Shown: in pieces, positions 1 through 7,632 of the stretch
Position numbering within the stretch: the stretch's first letter is position 1
How the letters are laid out: every line of letters begins with the position of its first letter
Assembly (NCBI RefSeq): GCF_014650775.1
Contig: NZ_BMVP01000004.1
Span: forward strand, 496,001-560,000
Length of the DNA: 64,000 nucleotides
Direction: 5' to 3'
DNA from: Streptomyces cirratus
GTDB lineage: Bacteria; Actinomycetota; Actinomycetes; Streptomycetales; Streptomycetaceae
Translations under genes and position numbers: made by a program
Notes under the pieces: generated by a model
Seen by the model: only the letters and a program-made list of their open reading frames with translations
Told to the model about the DNA's origin: nothing
The model's database searches: none

Positions 1-1
1 C

Positions 2-595
2 CGGGCGGCGGCCCGCAGGGAGGGGCCGGGGGCGCTGTCCCAGGAGCGGCGGGAGGCCCTGGAGGAGATCGACGCGTCCTGGTGCCCGGCCTGGGACATC
101 TCCTGGCAGCGGGCCTTCCACCTGACGCGGGTCCACCTCGACGCGGGCGGCCGGCTGCCGCTGGGCCCGGGCGAGGTGGTGGCGCAGGGCGAGGACCTGG
201 GCCTTTGGGTACGTGGTCAGCGGTTGTCGTGGGACCGGCTGTCCTGGGCCCAGCGCTGGCTGCTGGAGCACACCTTGGGAGTGACGCCTGCGAGCGAGGC
301 GGAGCGGCCCCGGCAGCGGCTGAGCCACGCCGCCGCGTGGGCGGCGCACTTGGCGGCCGCCCGGCAGTTCCACCACCGCGAGCGGCATTTGCGGGTGCCG
401 CGCACGCACGTGGAGCGGGTGGAGGGGCGGGAGGTCCGCCTCGGCTCCTGGATCGCGAACCAGCGCGCCCGGGCGGCCTCCCTCAGCCCGGAGCGGGCGG
501 CGGACCTGACGGCGCTCGGCATGGTCTGGTCGGCGCCGTCATCCCCGTCCGCCTCCGCGTCCGCGTCCGCCTCCGCCTCCGCGTCCCCGTCGTGA
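2..595 (+). CDS. Helicase-associated (HA) domain protein, C-terminal part, cut by window edge
   Basis: The frame is open from the first bases of the window, so the gene starts upstream. The visible ~197 residues contain repeated Trp-rich units (WCPAWDISWQRAF, LGLWVRGQR, LGSWIANQR) separated by 'RLSHAAAWAAHLAAARQFHHRE'-like helices. These are typical of the HA domain repeats that follow a DEAD/DEAH helicase core in large Streptomyces proteins. The last residues are a low-complexity Ser-Ala tail encoded by a tccgcg/tccgcc repeat (about 540-592). The helicase motor is outside the window, so activity cannot be judged here. The gene converges on the glutamate decarboxylase, with about 25 bp between stops. 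Confidence 0.75.
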   Translation, partial: RAAARREGPGALSQERREALEEIDASWCPAWDISWQRAFHLTRVHLDAGGRLPLGPGEVVAQGEDLGLWVRGQRLSWDRLSWAQRWLLEHTLGVTPASEAERPRQRLSHAAAWAAHLAAARQFHHRERHLRVPRTHVERVEGREVRLGSWIANQRARAASLSPERAADLTALGMVWSAPSSPSASASASASASASPS

Positions 596-619
596 AGCCG
601 CGGGTATCGGCCGTGCGGC

Positions 620-2011
620 TCAGTGGTGGAACCCGGAACGGGGCGCCACCGCGGAGACCCCGTGCGGGGCGGCCCGCAGCTGTTCCACCGCCCGGCCGAT
701 GTCCGCCACCAGCAGCGCGATCTGGTCGCGGGTCACCCCGTGGCGGATCAGGACGCGCTGGATGACGGTGTCACCGCGGTCGGCCGGCAGCGGGTACGAG
801 GGAACCTGCCAGCCGCGTGCACGCAGCCGGTCGGAGAGGTCGTAGAGGCTGAACCCGGCACCGACCGGGTCGGTGAGCGTGTAGGACACGGCGGGCAGCG
901 CGCCCTCGCCGTCGTAGAGCAGGGTGAAGGGCCCGATCGCGTCGATCTCCCGGGCCAGGTACCGGGCGGTGTCGGCGCAGGCCTGGTGGACGCGGCGGTA
1001 CCCGCCCCGTCCCAGGCGCAGGAAGAGGTAGTACTGGGCGATGACCTCGCCGCCGGGGCGCGAGAAGTTGAGGGCGAAGGTCGGCATGTCACCTCCCAGG
1101 TAGTCCACGTCGAAGACGAGTTCGTCGGGGAGGAGGTCCGCGGTGCGCCACACGATCCAGCCGACGCCGAGCGGCGCGAGCCCGTACTTGTGCCCGGAGG
1201 CGTTGACGGATGCCACGCGCGGCAGTGTGAAGTCCCATACGACGTCGGGGTGGAGGAAGGGCGCGACGAAGCCGCCGCTGGCCGCGTCCACGTGGACCGG
1301 TACGTCCCAGCCGTGCTCGGCCTGGATGCGGTCCAGTTCGGCGGCGATCTCGGCGACGGGCTCGTAGACGCAGGTGTAGGTGACGCCGAGGATGGCGACG
1401 ACGCCGATGGTGTTCTCGTCGACGTACTCGGCGAGCTGGTGTGGGCGCAGTCCGGTCGCGCCGGGCTCCAGGGGGACCTGGCGCAGTTCCACGTCGAAGT
1501 AGCGGGCGAACTTCTCCCAGCAGACCTGCACCGGTCCGCAGACGAGGTTGGGCCGGTCGGCGGGCAGTCCCTCGGCGCGCCGGCGGGTGCGCCAGCGCCA
1601 TTTGAGGGCGAGGCCGCCGAGCATGGCGGCCTCGCTGGAGCCGGTGGTGGAGCAGCCGGTGGCGGCGCCGCCGGTGGGCGCGTTCCAGAGGTCGGCCAGG
1701 ATGCTGACGCAGCGGGCCTCGATCTCGGCCGTCTGTGGGTATTCGTCCTTGTCGATCATGTTCTTGTCGAGGCACATGTTCATCAGGCGGTGCACGCCGT
1801 CGTCGGACCAGGTGGTGCAGAACGTGGCCAGGTTCTGGGCGGCGTTGCCGTCGAGGAGGAGTTCGTTGCGCAGCAGTTCGTAGACCACCTCGGTGGGCGA
1901 GTGGTCGTCGGGCATCCGGTGCTTGGGCAGGACCTGGCCGCTCAGGGCGGACGCGAACACGTCCGTTTCGGCGTCGGTGGCGTGTGCGTCCTTCATCTCA
2001 TGAAGAGCCAT
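620..2011 (-). CDS. gad: Glutamate decarboxylase, PLP-dependent
   Basis: Converts L-glutamate to GABA and CO2 in the cytoplasm, consuming a proton. The 463-aa protein is full length for the GadA/GadB family. The N-terminus carries LPKHRMPDDHSP and LLDGNAAQNLATF, the phosphate-binding region has CSTTGSSEAAM, and the Schiff-base lysine lies in NASGHKYG at residue 275, close to the position in the E. coli enzyme. That agreement is the main reason for choosing the MALHEMKD start. In-frame starts upstream at 2062, 2098 and 2119 (TTG) would add 17-36 non-conserved residues; the 2062 ATG has a GGAAG just before it, so it stays possible. The gene stands alone. The PLP-fold assignment is firm; the acid-resistance or GABA role is inference. 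Confidence 0.92.
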   Translation of the reverse strand: MALHEMKDAHATDAETDVFASALSGQVLPKHRMPDDHSPTEVVYELLRNELLLDGNAAQNLATFCTTWSDDGVHRLMNMCLDKNMIDKDEYPQTAEIEARCVSILADLWNAPTGGAATGCSTTGSSEAAMLGGLALKWRWRTRRRAEGLPADRPNLVCGPVQVCWEKFARYFDVELRQVPLEPGATGLRPHQLAEYVDENTIGVVAILGVTYTCVYEPVAEIAAELDRIQAEHGWDVPVHVDAASGGFVAPFLHPDVVWDFTLPRVASVNASGHKYGLAPLGVGWIVWRTADLLPDELVFDVDYLGGDMPTFALNFSRPGGEVIAQYYLFLRLGRGGYRRVHQACADTARYLAREIDAIGPFTLLYDGEGALPAVSYTLTDPVGAGFSLYDLSDRLRARGWQVPSYPLPADRGDTVIQRVLIRHGVTRDQIALLVADIGRAVEQLRAAPHGVSAVAPRSGFHH

Positions 2012-2277
2012 ATCGGGACTATAGGTGACAGAACGATGCGATCCGGGCTGGGTGGATGTCATATCTTCCGGCCGAGTCGCCGATGTGACCCCGTTCATGC
2101 GGACGCAACGCGGCCGCAATAATTACCGGCGAGTAGGCTTCTCACAGCAGATCTTCCGGCGGCAGCCGCTCCCGTCGGCCGGGACGAGAGGATCACTCAA
2201 TTCGTTCTATGTGCAACTTGTCAGCCGATGTCCGGATAACGGTCAACTGGCCCGGCCGTGCTGGTAGTTCTACGTCC

Positions 2278-2685
2278 ATGAACAAGATCACCCGCCGGCA
2301 GGCCCTTGGCACGACCGCCGGCGCGCTCACCGTCCTAGGCCTGGCGGGCGCCACCGCGTACGCCGCCGGTACCGACTCCCGCGCCGGGATATCCGCCGAC
2401 GGCGCCGCAAGCACCGGCAACACCGGAAACGTCGACGAGGTCTACCAGGGCCGCCGCATCCAGATCACCCCGGCGACCGGGGGCGCCCACCACGGCGGCC
2501 ACCACTCGGCCGGCCTGCCCGCCGTCCGGATAGACGGCCGCGAACTGCACGTGATGCAGAACGCCGACGGCACCTGGATCAGCGTCGTCAACCACTACGA
2601 GACGTTTTCCGACCCGCTCTCGCTCGCCCGCGCCGCCGTGCGCGAACTCCAGGGCGCCGCCCTCGTCCCGATGGGTGGCATGTGA
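2278..2685 (+). CDS. melC1: Tyrosinase co-factor / copper chaperone (caddie) protein
   Basis: Small secreted partner that binds apo-tyrosinase, helps copper loading and carries it out through the Tat pathway. The 135-aa protein starts with a twin-arginine signal ([10 protein letters not shown], then a hydrophobic stretch). The mature part contains a His-rich loop ([12 protein letters not shown]) and the conserved MelC1 core: [44 protein letters not shown]. The start at 2278 places the RR motif near the N-terminus; an upstream GTG/ATG extension has no family support. The stop is joined to the melC2 start, so the two are translationally coupled. A paralogous, smaller copy lies at 23703-24071. 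Confidence 0.93.
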   Translation: MNKITRRQALGTTAGALTVLGLAGATAYAAGTDSRAGISADGAASTGNTGNVDEVYQGRRIQITPATGGAHHGGHHSAGLPAVRIDGRELHVMQNADGTWISVVNHYETFSDPLSLARAAVRELQGAALVPMGGM

Positions 2686-3530
2686 TGACCGTCCGCAAGA
2701 ACCAGGCCGCGCTCACCGCCGAGGAGAAGCGCGCCTTCACCAACGCACTGCTCGAACTCAAGCGCACCGGTCGCTACGACCACTTCGTCACCACCCACAA
2801 CGGCTTCATCATGGGCGACACCGATACGGGTGACCGGGTCGGCCACCGCTCCCCCTCCTTCCTCCCCTGGCACCGCCGCTTCCTGCTCGAATTCGAGGCC
2901 GCCCTGCAAGCGGTCGACAAAAGCGTTTCGCTCCCTTACTGGGACTGGACCGCGGACCGCACCCCCCGCGCCTCCCTCTGGGCGGCCGACTTCCTCGGCG
3001 GCACCGGACGGGCCCGCGACGGACAGGTCCTGGACGGACCGTTCGCCTACGCGGCGGGCAAGTGGCAGGTGAACGTACGGGTCGACGGACGCGCCTACCT
3101 GCGGCGGGCGCTCGGTGAGGGCGTCGCCCAGCTGCCGACCAAGGCCGAGGTGGACGCCGTCCTCGCCATGCCGGTCTACGACGCGGCCCCCTGGAACAGC
3201 TCCTCGAACGGGTTCCGCAACAACCTGGAGGGCTGGCGCGGCGCCAACCTGCACAACCGGGTGCACGTGTGGGTCGGCGGCCAGATGGCCACCGGGGTGT
3301 CACCCAACGACCCGGTGTTCTGGCTGCACCACGCCTTCATCGACAAACTGTGGGCCGAATGGCAGGCCCGCCATCCGCAGTCCCCGTACCTGCCGGCCGC
3401 CGGTACGCCGAACGTCGTGGACCTGAACGACACCATGCGGCCCTGGAACAACGTGACCCCGGCCGACATGCTCGACCACCGGAAGTTCTACACCTTCGAC
3501 GCCGAGCCGGCCGCCGCCAGCCAGCGGTAG
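2685..3530 (+). CDS. melC2: Tyrosinase (monophenol monooxygenase), type-3 copper enzyme
   Basis: Oxidises tyrosine and o-diphenols to quinones, giving melanin outside the cell. The 281-aa protein matches the short bacterial class. All six copper ligands are present at the positions known for Streptomyces tyrosinases: His38, His54 and His63 (CuA) and His190, His194 and His216 (CuB, in LHNRVHVWVGG and FWLHHAFIDKLW). There is no own signal; export depends on MelC1. The ATG at 2685 ([10 protein letters not shown]) overlaps the melC1 stop by one base; a GTG at 2682 is an alternative. The 3' end runs 43 bp into the convergent response-regulator gene, which extends the C-terminus slightly beyond the usual end. 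Confidence 0.95.
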   Translation: MTVRKNQAALTAEEKRAFTNALLELKRTGRYDHFVTTHNGFIMGDTDTGDRVGHRSPSFLPWHRRFLLEFEAALQAVDKSVSLPYWDWTADRTPRASLWAADFLGGTGRARDGQVLDGPFAYAAGKWQVNVRVDGRAYLRRALGEGVAQLPTKAEVDAVLAMPVYDAAPWNSSSNGFRNNLEGWRGANLHNRVHVWVGGQMATGVSPNDPVFWLHHAFIDKLWAEWQARHPQSPYLPAAGTPNVVDLNDTMRPWNNVTPADMLDHRKFYTFDAEPAAASQR

Positions 3531-4204
3531 TGCAGTTCGGGCCGGCCGACCTGGCCGTACCGGGGGGTGCGGTCCGCGCAGCCGGTGTCCACCAGGTGTT
3601 CCAGGTAGCGGCGGGCGGTGATCCGCGAGATCCCGGCCGCCCCGGCCGCCGCCGCCGCGGTCAGCCCGTCGGGGGCCGACCGCAGCAGCGCCGCGACCCG
3701 GTCCAGGGTCGGGGCGCTCAGGCCTTTGGGGAGTTCGGCGGGCGCCGGGGCGCGCAGCGCGGCGAGCGCCCGGTCGACGTCGCCCTGGCCGGCCGCCTCC
3801 CCCGCCGTGGCACGGAACGCGGCGTAGCGCAGCAGCCGTTCGCGCAGGGTGGGGAAGGCGAAGGGTTTCAGCACGTACTGGACCACGCCCAGCGAGACGC
3901 TCTCGCGGACGACGGCCAGGTCCCGCGCGGACGTCACCACGATCACGTCGACGGGATGTCCGGCGGCCCGCAGTCCGCGCGCGAAGCGCAGCCCGTTGCC
4001 GTCGGGCAGGGTGAGGTCGAGCAGCAGCAGGTCGACGCCGCTGCGTTCGAGGACGCGGGTGGCCCCGGCCAGCGAGTGGGCCACTGCCACGGCGGTGAAA
4101 CCGGGCACCCGGCCGACGTAGAGGGCGTGCGCGTCGGCCACGACGGGGTCGTCCTCCACGACGAGTACCCGTACTTCCCCGGCCGCGCTCGTGGCCGCAC
4201 TCAC
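3488..4204 (-). CDS. CitB/DcuR-type response regulator
   Basis: Cytoplasmic transcription factor of a two-component system. Residues 10-125 form a receiver domain with acidic pair EDD, phospho-acceptor Asp63 (LLLDLTLPDGNG), the VTSA switch and Lys in YVLKPF. A linker is followed by a C-terminal helix-turn-helix (about 170-225; LTAAAAAGAAGISRITARRYLEHLV). This architecture is that of the CitB/DctR family, which controls di- and tricarboxylate transport. It starts with GTG and overlaps the kinase stop by 4 bp, so the pair is co-translated. The likely target is the symporter gene divergent from the kinase. The last 43 bp overlap the end of melC2 on the other strand. Confidence 0.9.
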   Translation of the reverse strand: MSAATSAAGEVRVLVVEDDPVVADAHALYVGRVPGFTAVAVAHSLAGATRVLERSGVDLLLLDLTLPDGNGLRFARGLRAAGHPVDVIVVTSARDLAVVRESVSLGVVQYVLKPFAFPTLRERLLRYAAFRATAGEAAGQGDVDRALAALRAPAPAELPKGLSAPTLDRVAALLRSAPDGLTAAAAAGAAGISRITARRYLEHLVDTGCADRTPRYGQVGRPELHYRWLAAAGSASKV

Positions 4205-5883
4205 GACCGGGCCCCTGCCGCGCCGGGGGGCGGCGTCACGGTGGCACCGAGGGGCAGCAGCGTCGCGGCGGCGCCGGGGGGCGGCGTCACGCCGGCACCG
4301 AGGGGCAGCGTCACGGTGAACACCGCTCCACCCTGGGGCCCCTGTGCGGCCTGCGCCGTGCCGCCGTGGCGGTGCGCGACCTGGCGGACCAGGGCGAGGC
4401 CGAGCCCGCGCCCGTCGCCCTTGCCGGACCAGCCGCGCCGGAAGACGTCCGCCCCGGACCCCTCGGGCAGGCCGGGACCGTTGTCGGCGACGCGGATCAG
4501 CAGCGTCCGGCCGTCGGAGCGGACGGTGACCGCGACGCGCCCGCCCGGGACCCCGGTGAGGGCGTCGACGGCGTTGTCGATCAGGTTGCCGAGCACCGTC
4601 ACGAGGTCCCGCGCCGGCGGGCTCCCGGGGCCTCCGTCCGCGCCGCTGCTGTCGGGGGTGACGACCAGCTCCACGCCGCGCTCGTGCGCCTGCGCCGCCT
4701 TGCCGAGGAGCAGCGCCACCAGCACCGGTTCCCCAACGGCGGTGACCACCTCGTCGGTGAGGGCCTGGGCGAGTTCCAGCTCGGCGGTGGCGAACTCCAC
4801 CGCCTCGTCCACGCGGCCGAGCCCGATCAGGGAGACCACCGTGTGCAGGCGGTTGGCTGCCTCGTGAGCCTGGGAGCGCAGCGCCTGGGTGAATCCCCGC
4901 TCGTGGTCCAACTCCCCCGTGAGCACCTGGAGCTCGGTGTGGTCGCGCAGGGTGACCACCGTGCCGCGGCGGCCGCCGCCCGCCACCGGGGAACTGTTGA
5001 CGACGAGGACCCGGTCGGCGGTCAGGTGGAGCTCGTCGACGCGGGGGCGGTCGGCGAGCAGGGCTCCCGTGAGCGGCGCGGGCAGCCCGAGGTCGGCCGC
5101 GCCGGCGCCGCGCACCTCCCCCGACAGGCCCAGCAGCTCGCGCCCCGCGTCGTTGATCAGGGTGATCCTGCGCCGGCCGTCCAGCATCAGCAGGCCCTCG
5201 CGGACGCCGTGGAGGGCCGCCTGGTGGTAGTCGTACATCCGGCTGAGCTCGGCGGCGTTCATGCCGTGGGTGTGCCGGCGCAGCCGGGCGTTGGCCACGT
5301 ACGTCCCGGCGCCGCCGAGGGCGAGGGCGGCCGCGGCGACCCAGGCGAGCGCCGTGAGCTGCTCGGCGAGGCGGGCGCTGATCGCCCGGACGGTGATGCC
5401 GGCGCTGACCATGCCGAGGACCCGGCCGTCGTCCAGCAGCGGGGTGACCACGCGGATGGACGGCCCGAGGGTGCCGGTGTAGGTCTCGCTGAACGTCTCA
5501 CCGCGTAGGGCGGGGGCGGTGTTGCCCAGGAAGCGTTCGCCGATGCGGCGCGGGTCGGGGTGGGTCCAGCGCCGTCCGTCCGGCGCCATGATCGTCACGA
5601 AGTCCACGCCGGAGTCGGCGCGGACCCGCTGCGCGTACGGCTGGAGCGCGGCCGACGGGTCGCTCCCGCGCCCCGCGCCCCGTACCGCGTCCCGGACCGA
5701 GGGCGAGTCCGCTACGGCCCTGGCCACGGCCCCGGCCTGGCGCCGGGCGGCGTCCTCGGCCTGTCCGCGCGCGCTCGCGTAGGCGAAGACCGCGCAGCCG
5801 GCGACGACGACGGCGACCAGCAGCACCTGCATGGCGAAGAGCTGCCCGGCGAGGCTGCGGGGCGGTCGGGGGAGGCGGAACAT
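4201..5883 (-). CDS. CitA/DcuS-type sensor histidine kinase
   Basis: Membrane sensor, about 560 aa. A first TM helix (residues ~14-37) and a second (~175-197) flank an extracytoplasmic single-Cache-like domain ending in the usual GRVLGMVSAGI motif. A PAS domain follows (~220-320), then a SpoOB-type dimerisation helix with the His in SQAHEAANRLHTV, and a GHKL ATPase (NLIDNAVDA, DNGPGLP, GRGLGLALVRQV). The Met at 5883 is chosen because the TM helix then starts at a normal place; the frame is open to 5976. The C-terminus ends in a duplicated VTPPPGAA segment not usual for the family. It pairs with the regulator at 3488 and probably senses a carboxylate for the divergent symporter. Confidence 0.9.
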   Translation of the reverse strand: MFRLPRPPRSLAGQLFAMQVLLVAVVVAGCAVFAYASARGQAEDAARRQAGAVARAVADSPSVRDAVRGAGRGSDPSAALQPYAQRVRADSGVDFVTIMAPDGRRWTHPDPRRIGERFLGNTAPALRGETFSETYTGTLGPSIRVVTPLLDDGRVLGMVSAGITVRAISARLAEQLTALAWVAAAALALGGAGTYVANARLRRHTHGMNAAELSRMYDYHQAALHGVREGLLMLDGRRRITLINDAGRELLGLSGEVRGAGAADLGLPAPLTGALLADRPRVDELHLTADRVLVVNSSPVAGGGRRGTVVTLRDHTELQVLTGELDHERGFTQALRSQAHEAANRLHTVVSLIGLGRVDEAVEFATAELELAQALTDEVVTAVGEPVLVALLLGKAAQAHERGVELVVTPDSSGADGGPGSPPARDLVTVLGNLIDNAVDALTGVPGGRVAVTVRSDGRTLLIRVADNGPGLPEGSGADVFRRGWSGKGDGRGLGLALVRQVAHRHGGTAQAAQGPQGGAVFTVTLPLGAGVTPPPGAAATLLPLGATVTPPPGAAGARS

Positions 5884-5987
5884 GCCGTTCAGTGTGCACC
5901 CGGCCGTGAACTCAATGAACGCAAGGGTGACCGGGGTCACAGGGTGGGCGATGGTCTCCCGGAACGCATTCACCACCAGGAGGCATC
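5884..5987. promoter_or_regulatory. Divergent control region between sensor kinase and symporter, with a 14-bp dyad
   Basis: The 104-bp gap must hold promoters for both the kinase operon (left) and the symporter (right). It contains GTGACC-GG-GGTCAC at 5927-5940, a perfect 6+6 inverted repeat, and the near-direct repeat tgaactcaatgaac at 5907-5920. The symporter has a clear AGGAGG ribosome site just before its GTG start. The dyad is a good candidate for binding of the linked CitB-type regulator, but this is inference from position and symmetry only. Confidence 0.4.
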
Positions 5988-7412
5988 GTGGCCGCCAGGC
6001 GCGACAAGACCCACTATCTCTACATCGCGGTGATCGCCGCGGTGCTGCTCGGCATCGCCGTCGGCTTCGCCGCGCCCGGCGTGGCCGTCGAACTCAAGCC
6101 GTTGGGCACCGGCTTCGTGAACCTCATCAAGATGATGATCTCGCCCGTGATCTTCTGCACGATCGTGCTGGGCATCGGCTCGGTGCGCAAGGCCGCGAAG
6201 GTGGGCGCGGTCGGCGGTCTGGCGCTCGGCTACTTCATGGTGATGTCCACGGTGGCGCTGGCCATCGGACTGCTGGTGGGGAACCTGCTGGAGCCGGGCA
6301 GCGGTCTGCACCTGACGGAGGCGGCGCGGCACGCCGGCGAGGCACAGGCCAAGGCGGGCGGCGCGCAGAGCACGCCGGAGTTCCTGCTCGGGATCATCCC
6401 GACGACGCTGGTCTCCGCCTTCACCGGGGGCCAGGTGCTCCAGACCCTGCTGGTGGCTCTGCTCTGCGGCTTCGCGCTCCAGGCGATGGGAACGGCGGGC
6501 GAACCGCTGCTGCGCGGGATCGGCCACCTGCAGAAGCTGGTGTTCCGGGTACTCGCGATGATCATGTGGGCGGCGCCCGTCGGTGCCTTCGGTGCGATCG
6601 CCGCGGTGGTCGGCGCGACGGGCGTCGACGCGCTGAAATCGCTGGCCGTCATCATGATCGGCTTCTACGTCACCTGTGTGCTGTTCGTGTTCGTGGTGCT
6701 CGGGACGCTGCTGCGGCTGTGTACGGGGATCAGCGTGTTCGCCCTGCTGCGCTACCTGGGGCGGGAATTCCTGCTCATCCTGTCCACCTCCTCGTCGGAG
6801 TCGGCGCTGCCGCGGCTGATCGCGAAGATGGAACACGTCGGCGTCTCGCGTCCGGTGGTCGGCATCACCGTGCCGACGGGCTACTCCTTCAACCTGGACG
6901 GGACCGCCATTTATCTGACGATGTCCTCCCTCTACGTCGCCGAGGCGATGGACAAACCCCTCGCGCTGGGTGAGCAGATCTCGCTGCTGCTCTTCATGAT
7001 CGTGGCATCGAAGGGCGCGGCCGGTGTGACCGGCGCGGGCCTCGCCACACTGGCCGGCGGCCTCCAGTCGCACCGGCCGGAACTGGTGGACGGAGTGGGC
7101 CTGATCGTGGGCATCGACCGCTTCATGAGCGAGGCGCGGGCGATGACGAACTTCGCGGGCAACGCGATCGCGACGGTCCTCATCGGAACGTGGACCAAGG
7201 AGTTCGACCGCGCCCGAGCCGCCGAAGTCCTCTCCGGAAGGCTCCCGTTCGATGAGAACGCGCCGACCGGGGACGGGCACGCGCCCCTGCCGGGGGAACC
7301 GCCCGCGCCCGCCGCCACGCCCGCGCCCGCCTCCACGCCCGTCGCCACTCCCGCGCCCGCCCCGACGGGAGCCACCGCGACCGGAGCCGGCAAGGACGGC
7401 GTACCGGCCTGA
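5988..7412 (+). CDS. dctA: Dicarboxylate/amino acid:cation symporter (DAACS, DctA/GltP family)
   Basis: Sodium- or proton-coupled uptake of C4-dicarboxylates or acidic amino acids in the cytoplasmic membrane. The 474-aa protein shows the family landmarks: NLIKMMISPVIFCTIV, the serine-rich re-entrant loop STSSSESALPR, the PTGYSFNLDGT substrate/ion motif, SKGAAGVTGAG in the second hairpin, and the conserved NFAGNAIATVLIGTW. The GTG start follows a strong AGGAGG. The last ~50 residues are a Pro/Ala-rich cytoplasmic tail. The neighbouring divergent CitA/CitB-type system argues for a dicarboxylate substrate and for induction by it. The gene symbol is by family, not proven substrate. Confidence 0.9.
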   Translation: MAARRDKTHYLYIAVIAAVLLGIAVGFAAPGVAVELKPLGTGFVNLIKMMISPVIFCTIVLGIGSVRKAAKVGAVGGLALGYFMVMSTVALAIGLLVGNLLEPGSGLHLTEAARHAGEAQAKAGGAQSTPEFLLGIIPTTLVSAFTGGQVLQTLLVALLCGFALQAMGTAGEPLLRGIGHLQKLVFRVLAMIMWAAPVGAFGAIAAVVGATGVDALKSLAVIMIGFYVTCVLFVFVVLGTLLRLCTGISVFALLRYLGREFLLILSTSSSESALPRLIAKMEHVGVSRPVVGITVPTGYSFNLDGTAIYLTMSSLYVAEAMDKPLALGEQISLLLFMIVASKGAAGVTGAGLATLAGGLQSHRPELVDGVGLIVGIDRFMSEARAMTNFAGNAIATVLIGTWTKEFDRARAAEVLSGRLPFDENAPTGDGHAPLPGEPPAPAATPAPASTPVATPAPAPTGATATGAGKDGVPA

Positions 7413-7420
7413 GACCGGGA

Positions 7421-7463
7421 CCGGCCGGGCGGGGTTCGCCCCCACGGTGCCCGGCCCGGCCGG
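7421..7463 (+). terminator. Probable terminator of the symporter gene
   Basis: Starting 8 bp after the symporter stop, GGCCGGGC (7423-7430) can pair with GCCCGGCC (7449-7456). Between them is a small GGGG-TTCG-CCCC hairpin with a stable tetraloop. There is no clear T-run, as is common for Streptomyces terminators. Confidence 0.5.
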
Positions 7464-7582
7464 CTCCCCACGCTCTCAGCAAACATCACTTTTCAGCCAT
7501 GCCCCTCGGAACGTCCCTGCGCTGAAAGGTACTTCCGTACAGGGCCACGTGTCTGACATCTTGCGTCCACCACTCGTTTCGC

Positions 7583-7618
7583 ACGGCCCGGCCGGTGCCA
7601 CCAGCACCGCCGGGCCGT
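7583..7618 (+). promoter_or_regulatory. 5'-leader hairpin directly upstream of the peptidase ribosome site
   Basis: ACGGCCCGG at 7583-7591 plus CGGTGC pairs with GCACCG plus CCGGGCCGT ending at 7618, giving about 15 base pairs with one bulged C and a 5-base loop. The Shine-Dalgarno GGAGG (7623-7627) begins only five bases after the stem, and the TTG start is at 7633. A stem this close to the SD could act as an mRNA stabiliser, attenuator or translational control element; without a T-run a simple terminator is less likely. Confidence 0.5.
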
Positions 7619-7632
7619 CTTCGGAGGACGCA

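Noticed and set aside
623..2122. Long plus-strand open frame opposite glutamate decarboxylase
   Set aside because: Antisense shadow of a high-GC gene; low-complexity Gly/Val/Asp translation, no family motif.
5970..7445. Long minus-strand open frame opposite the symporter
   Set aside because: Shadow frame, Arg/Gln/His-rich, no family features; the plus strand encodes a complete DAACS protein.
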